DNA of 39,127 nucleotides, from the NCBI RefSeq assembly GCF_013371085.1, contig NZ_JABWCV010000030.1:1-39127 (forward strand), in the 5' to 3' direction. Under the pieces are notes generated by a model that made no database searches, was not told where the DNA came from, and worked only from the letters and a program-made list of their open reading frames with translations. A program made the position numbers and the translations under genes. Position 1 is the stretch's first letter; every line of letters starts with the position of its first letter. This document shows, one piece after another, positions 36,571 through 39,127 of this stretch. Source of the DNA: Vreelandella maris. Its GTDB lineage: Bacteria; Pseudomonadota; Gammaproteobacteria; Pseudomonadales; Halomonadaceae.

Positions 36571-36598
36571 AAAAAAACCGGCCGCAGCCGGTTTTTTT
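36571..36598 (-). terminator. Rho-independent terminator of rpsT
   Basis: AAAAAAACCGGC pairs perfectly with GCCGGTTTTTTT around CGCA, giving T-tracts on both strands, so it can stop transcription in both directions. It is 16 bp after the rpsT stop codon. Confidence 0.95.
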
Positions 36599-36613
36599 AT
36601 GGCGCCTGCCGGC

Positions 36614-36880
36614 TTACGCCGCCAGTGCCTTAATACGCTTGTTCAAACGGCTCTTCAGGCGAGCTGCTTTCTTCTTAGACAGCACGTCTTTGTCTGCAAT
36701 ACGGTCAACAACCGGCTGCATGGCCTTGAACTCTTCCATTGCCTTAGCGTGGTCGCCGGTGCTGATCGCTTTCACTACACGCTTGATGTAGGTGCGGACC
36801 ATGCTGCGCTGGCTGGATTTCAGGACGCGACGGTTCTCGGCCTGGCGGGCGCGCTTGCGAGCTTGCTTGCTGTTCGCCAC
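36614..36880 (-). CDS. rpsT: 30S ribosomal protein S20
   Basis: Small basic ribosomal protein that binds the 5' domain of 16S rRNA early in 30S assembly. It is 88 aa, the normal length. MANSKQARKRARQAENRRVLKSSQRS is the family N-terminus. It starts with GTG at 36880 behind AAGGAGA at good spacing. In E. coli rpsT also has a non-ATG start (UUG) and S20 represses its own translation, so the weak initiator here may serve the same purpose. A perfect hairpin with a homopolymeric loop (36905-36924) lies just upstream in the leader. Confidence 0.98.
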   Translation of the reverse strand: MANSKQARKRARQAENRRVLKSSQRSMVRTYIKRVVKAISTGDHAKAMEEFKAMQPVVDRIADKDVLSKKKAARLKSRLNKRIKALAA

Positions 36881-37767
36881 AGGGTATCTCCTTGGAGAAT
36901 AAAGGTTGCCGAAAAAACGGCAACGAAATTAAATATGTGTTTGTCGGCTGCGCTATGACAGCACGACGTTCCGCAACATGACACTTCTCTAACAACTAGC
37001 TGATCAGGTCTATAACAACCAGTTGATTTGGCAGGTTTTTCTCCCTACCAAAACGTATAACAGGCAGTTAAATCGAGCTGCCCATTCACGGGTCTGTCTG
37101 AGAGGATGGCATAGTCTATCACGCACCATGCGCGCTTGCTAGCCGTTGTCAATGGCCCTTGACCGAGAATCCCAAGGTCGATGGGGTGATTTATGGATTC
37201 AAGCATGGCTTATTTTTGCACGCCAATTAAATTTTTCTGTTTTTTTATATATTGAAAGAGACATGTTCCGTACAAAAAGCATCATTAAAAAAGATTAAAG
37301 GCAGACACAAAACAACCTTAGCGTTACACTCTGAAGAGAACCATCGTGCTAGTCAATTAAAACTAGAAAATCTAGTATTAAGCGCTTTCCAAACTTGCCT
37401 AGCTGCCTCCTTGAGCACCACGTTGATCGATTTGCAACCTTCAACCAGCTCCATAAAAACAAGCTAATACAATTAATTCTAAAGCTGCTGCATGGCACGC
37501 CTTAAAAAGCAGTCGCATCTTATTACTTTTTAAAGTGGGGAAAATGAAAAACATACGCGTTCAACATAGCTTACCGAGCTCAGCGCGGACCAAGTCAACA
37601 CGGCTAACCGCATGGAATAGTTAAAATAGCGCGGCGTCCACTCAGTGGCCGCCGCTACCGAAGCTTTCGAGCCTACTCATTTGGGCAATGGTTAGCCAAC
37701 GCCGCCAAAGCCAACGCCTATTTTATGACAAACTTGTGACACGGATTAACTTGTGAAAAGAGTCTTC
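36881..37767. other. Gene-poor, AT-rich intergenic region between rpsT and the LOV-GGDEF gene
   Basis: No convincing gene in 887 bp. The left 250 bp hold the rpsT leader, including the perfect stem GTTGCCG ... CGGCAAC with a six-base homopolymer loop (36905-36924). From about 37140 to 37530 the sequence is markedly AT-rich. A 71-codon frame at 37252-37467 has no ribosome site and no family resemblance. A 26-codon frame at 37544 (MKNIRVQHSLPSS...) follows GGGGA and might be a relic or a leader peptide. A hairpin with two paired segments lies at 37631-37655. A direct repeat ACTTGTGA (37732-37739 and 37749-37756) lies just before the signalling gene. No promoter was assigned with confidence. Confidence 0.6.
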
Positions 37768-39075
37768 ATGGCAAACATTAAGGAGAGTATTGCAAACAAT
37801 TATAACGTACAGGATGTACCTCACGCTTTGCAGGCGCGCCATCACGCGCTATTTACCCATCATCCCGATGCCATATTTGAGCTAAGCCTTGATGGCATTA
37901 TCGAGCACTGTAATTCAGCAGCAGCGCATATCACCGGTATCGCCAATGAGCACTTAACCGGTAACGCTTTTTTTCAGTTGCTCCATATCGACGCTCTCGT
38001 AGAGGCAAAAGCTGCCTTTAACGCCACCTTAAAAGGGCAACATCAAAGCTATCAAGCGCTTAGCATCAACCGTCATCACCATGCGAGTCAGCTTGAAGTC
38101 ACCCACGTGCCGATTATCGCCGATGAACGCATGATAGGCGTCTATGCGATTTGCCGTGATATTACTCAGCGCAAACAGGATGAAAGCGAGCTACGGCTGT
38201 TAAAACGGGGAATTGAAGCCAGCCCTAATGGTGTAGTGATGGCAGATGCCACCCAGCCCCACTTACCGCTGGTGTATGTAAACAGTGCGTTTACCGACAT
38301 TACCGGTTACAGCGCTGAAGAAGCACTGGGCCGCAACTGCAGTTTTTTACAGGGCGAAGATTCCAACCCGGAAGCTGTTGAAGAGATTCGCCGCGGTGTC
38401 ACTCAACATCAAGACGTGCAAGTACTGCTACGTAACTACCGCCGCGACGGCAGCCTGTTTTGGAACCAGTTATCGATTAGCCCCGTGTTTAGCGAAACGG
38501 GCGTATGTACGCATTTTATCGGCATACAACAAGACATTACACGCCAGCGAGAGCAGGAAGCGCGTATTGCTTATCAAGCAGCTCACGACCCGCTCACCGG
38601 GCTCCCAAATCTAGGGGCACTACAAACACGCCTGGAACATGCGCTCAAAACCTGTAAATCGCGGAGGCAGGAACTGGCACTGCTTTATATCGACTTAGAC
38701 GACTTTAAGCCGATTAATGATGCGTTTGGCCATGGATTAGGAGACCAGTTACTTAAAACCGTGGCGCAACGCTTACTAGATACCGTGACAGCGGGCGTTA
38801 GTGTGGCACGCCTCTCTAGCGATGAGTTTGTGGTACTGCTAGCCCCTTACCAGAGCGAACAAGAAGTAATTGCCCTCACGAATCGTTTATTAGCGGCCCT
38901 TGCTCAGCCATTTACACTCTACCAACACTGCCTGCACATCAGCGCCAGTATTGGTATCGCCTCGAATAAAGGCAGTACCACCCAGGCGCATGACCTACTT
39001 CACCATGCTAGGTTCTGTCTGAAAAGTTGGCTCTCATGCATTGCTCAATGCAAGCCAGTGTCACCATGGCCTTGA
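37768..39075 (+). CDS. PAS-LOV-GGDEF signalling protein, interrupted by an IS element
   Basis: A cytoplasmic sensor with a first PAS domain (about residues 22-135), then a second PAS of LOV type (about 145-260). The LOV signature is GRNCSFLQG with the photoactive Cys at about 191, then NYRRDGSLFWNQLSISPV and THFIGIQQDITR, so it should bind FMN and sense blue light. The usual Arg after the Cys (NCRFLQ) is Ser here. A GGDEF domain starts at DPLTGLPN and LLYIDLDDFKPINDAFGH. Its active-site motif reads SSDEF instead of GGDEF, suggesting no cyclase activity. At about residue 414 (LLHHA|) the domain is cut by an IS end at 39011. The last 21 residues are read from the IS. The missing end probably held the rest of GGDEF and perhaps EAL. 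AAAAGAG lies 5 nt before the ATG at 37768. A GTG at 37753 is also in frame. Confidence 0.85.
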   Translation: MANIKESIANNYNVQDVPHALQARHHALFTHHPDAIFELSLDGIIEHCNSAAAHITGIANEHLTGNAFFQLLHIDALVEAKAAFNATLKGQHQSYQALSINRHHHASQLEVTHVPIIADERMIGVYAICRDITQRKQDESELRLLKRGIEASPNGVVMADATQPHLPLVYVNSAFTDITGYSAEEALGRNCSFLQGEDSNPEAVEEIRRGVTQHQDVQVLLRNYRRDGSLFWNQLSISPVFSETGVCTHFIGIQQDITRQREQEARIAYQAAHDPLTGLPNLGALQTRLEHALKTCKSRRQELALLYIDLDDFKPINDAFGHGLGDQLLKTVAQRLLDTVTAGVSVARLSSDEFVVLLAPYQSEQEVIALTNRLLAALAQPFTLYQHCLHISASIGIASNKGSTTQAHDLLHHARFCLKSWLSCIAQCKPVSPWP

Positions 39076-39127
39076 AACTACTGGCCAGCTTGTCGTAACG
39101 CGTATTAAGCCGACGCTTTTCCTTCAA
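39008..39127 (-). CDS. IS5-family transposase, C-terminal end (partial)
   Basis: Forty codons at the edge of the window read LKEKRRLNTRYDKLASSFK then AMVTLACIEQCMRANFSDRT and a stop. The TRYDKLASSF-x-AMV-x-LA block is the usual C-terminus of IS5-family (DDE, IS427-like group) transposases, downstream of the catalytic Glu. The N-terminal part lies beyond 39127. The stop codon TAG is formed by bases 39010-39008, which belong to the target sequence and not to the IS if the element ends at 39011. It is the inserted element that broke the LOV-GGDEF gene. Confidence 0.85.
   Translation of the reverse strand: MKEKRRLNTRYDKLASSFKAMVTLACIEQCMRANFSDRT
39011..39127. mobile_element. IS5-family insertion sequence, right end (partial)
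   Basis: The sequence changes at 39011 from a GGDEF reading frame to GGTTCTGTCTGAAAAG, the kind of terminal repeat found on IS427-group IS5 elements. It encodes a transposase tail on the minus strand. The base pair TA at 39009-39010 within CTAG fits the short TA target duplication of that group. The other end and the second copy of the duplication are outside the window. Confidence 0.8.

Noticed and set aside
37252..37467. 71-codon plus-strand frame in the AT-rich gap
   Set aside because: No Shine-Dalgarno, no recognisable domain and low-complexity composition, so it is not supported as a gene.
37544..37624. 26-codon frame after a GGGGA sequence
   Set aside because: Too short to judge and with no known relative. 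It is mentioned in the intergenic description but not called as a gene.

Overview
The window is a 39 kb stretch of a gammaproteobacterial chromosome, most likely Halomonas/Vreelandella (Halomonadaceae). The evidence is the 5' end of the 16S rRNA gene at the left edge, the moderately high GC content, and gene orders shared with Pseudomonas. From memory of the PAO1 map, two Pseudomonas blocks are recognisable: rrn-pssA-ilvHI, and clpB-pgeF-rluD-bamD-(PP0621-like)-thiO-fimT ... minor pilins-ispH-fkpB-lspA-ileS-ribF-murJ-rpsT. No lineage-specific marker beyond the 16S start was tested.

Layout. 1-567: start of an rRNA operon on the minus strand with two promoters and a boxA antiterminator. 568-4331: pssA (phosphatidylserine synthase) and ilvI-ilvN (acetolactate synthase), the latter behind a long leader full of perfect hairpins. 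4332-8768: clpB with a heat-shock-type promoter, then rluD-pgeF. 8986-11739 (plus strand): bamD, then a chemoreceptor whose promoter carries two identical palindromes. 11778-15592: nadE, a PP0621-like small membrane protein, thiO and an orphan fimT pseudopilin. 15616-25206: metabolic and transport genes that interrupt the Pseudomonas-like order: trxB, acnA, an NAD-malic enzyme, a YeeE/YedE (thiosulfate) transporter, a PerM/AI-2E permease and trpS. 25278-28815: a compact minor-pilin operon pilE-fimU-pilV-pilW-pilX with overlapping genes. It is visibly AT-richer than its surroundings, and its pilX is fused to a large Cys-rich beta-solenoid-like region. 28867-36880: ispH, fkpB, lspA, ileS, ribF, murJ, rpsT, all on the minus strand. 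36881-37767: a gene-poor AT-rich stretch. 37768-39127: a PAS-LOV-GGDEF signalling gene interrupted by an IS5-family element that runs off the right edge.

How the genes fit together. Most of the window is housekeeping: translation (16S, rpsT, ileS, trpS, rluD), envelope biogenesis (bamD, lspA, murJ, pssA, pgeF), cofactors (ribF, nadE, thiO, ispH), branched-chain amino acids (ilvIN), carbon flow (acnA, maeA) and proteostasis/redox (clpB, fkpB, trxB). Accessory surface and sensing functions are the pilins, the chemoreceptor and the light-sensor-like gene. The PilS/PilR regulators and the PilY1/PilY2 tip genes that accompany this locus in Pseudomonas are absent here. The enlarged PilX is the most unusual protein in the window.
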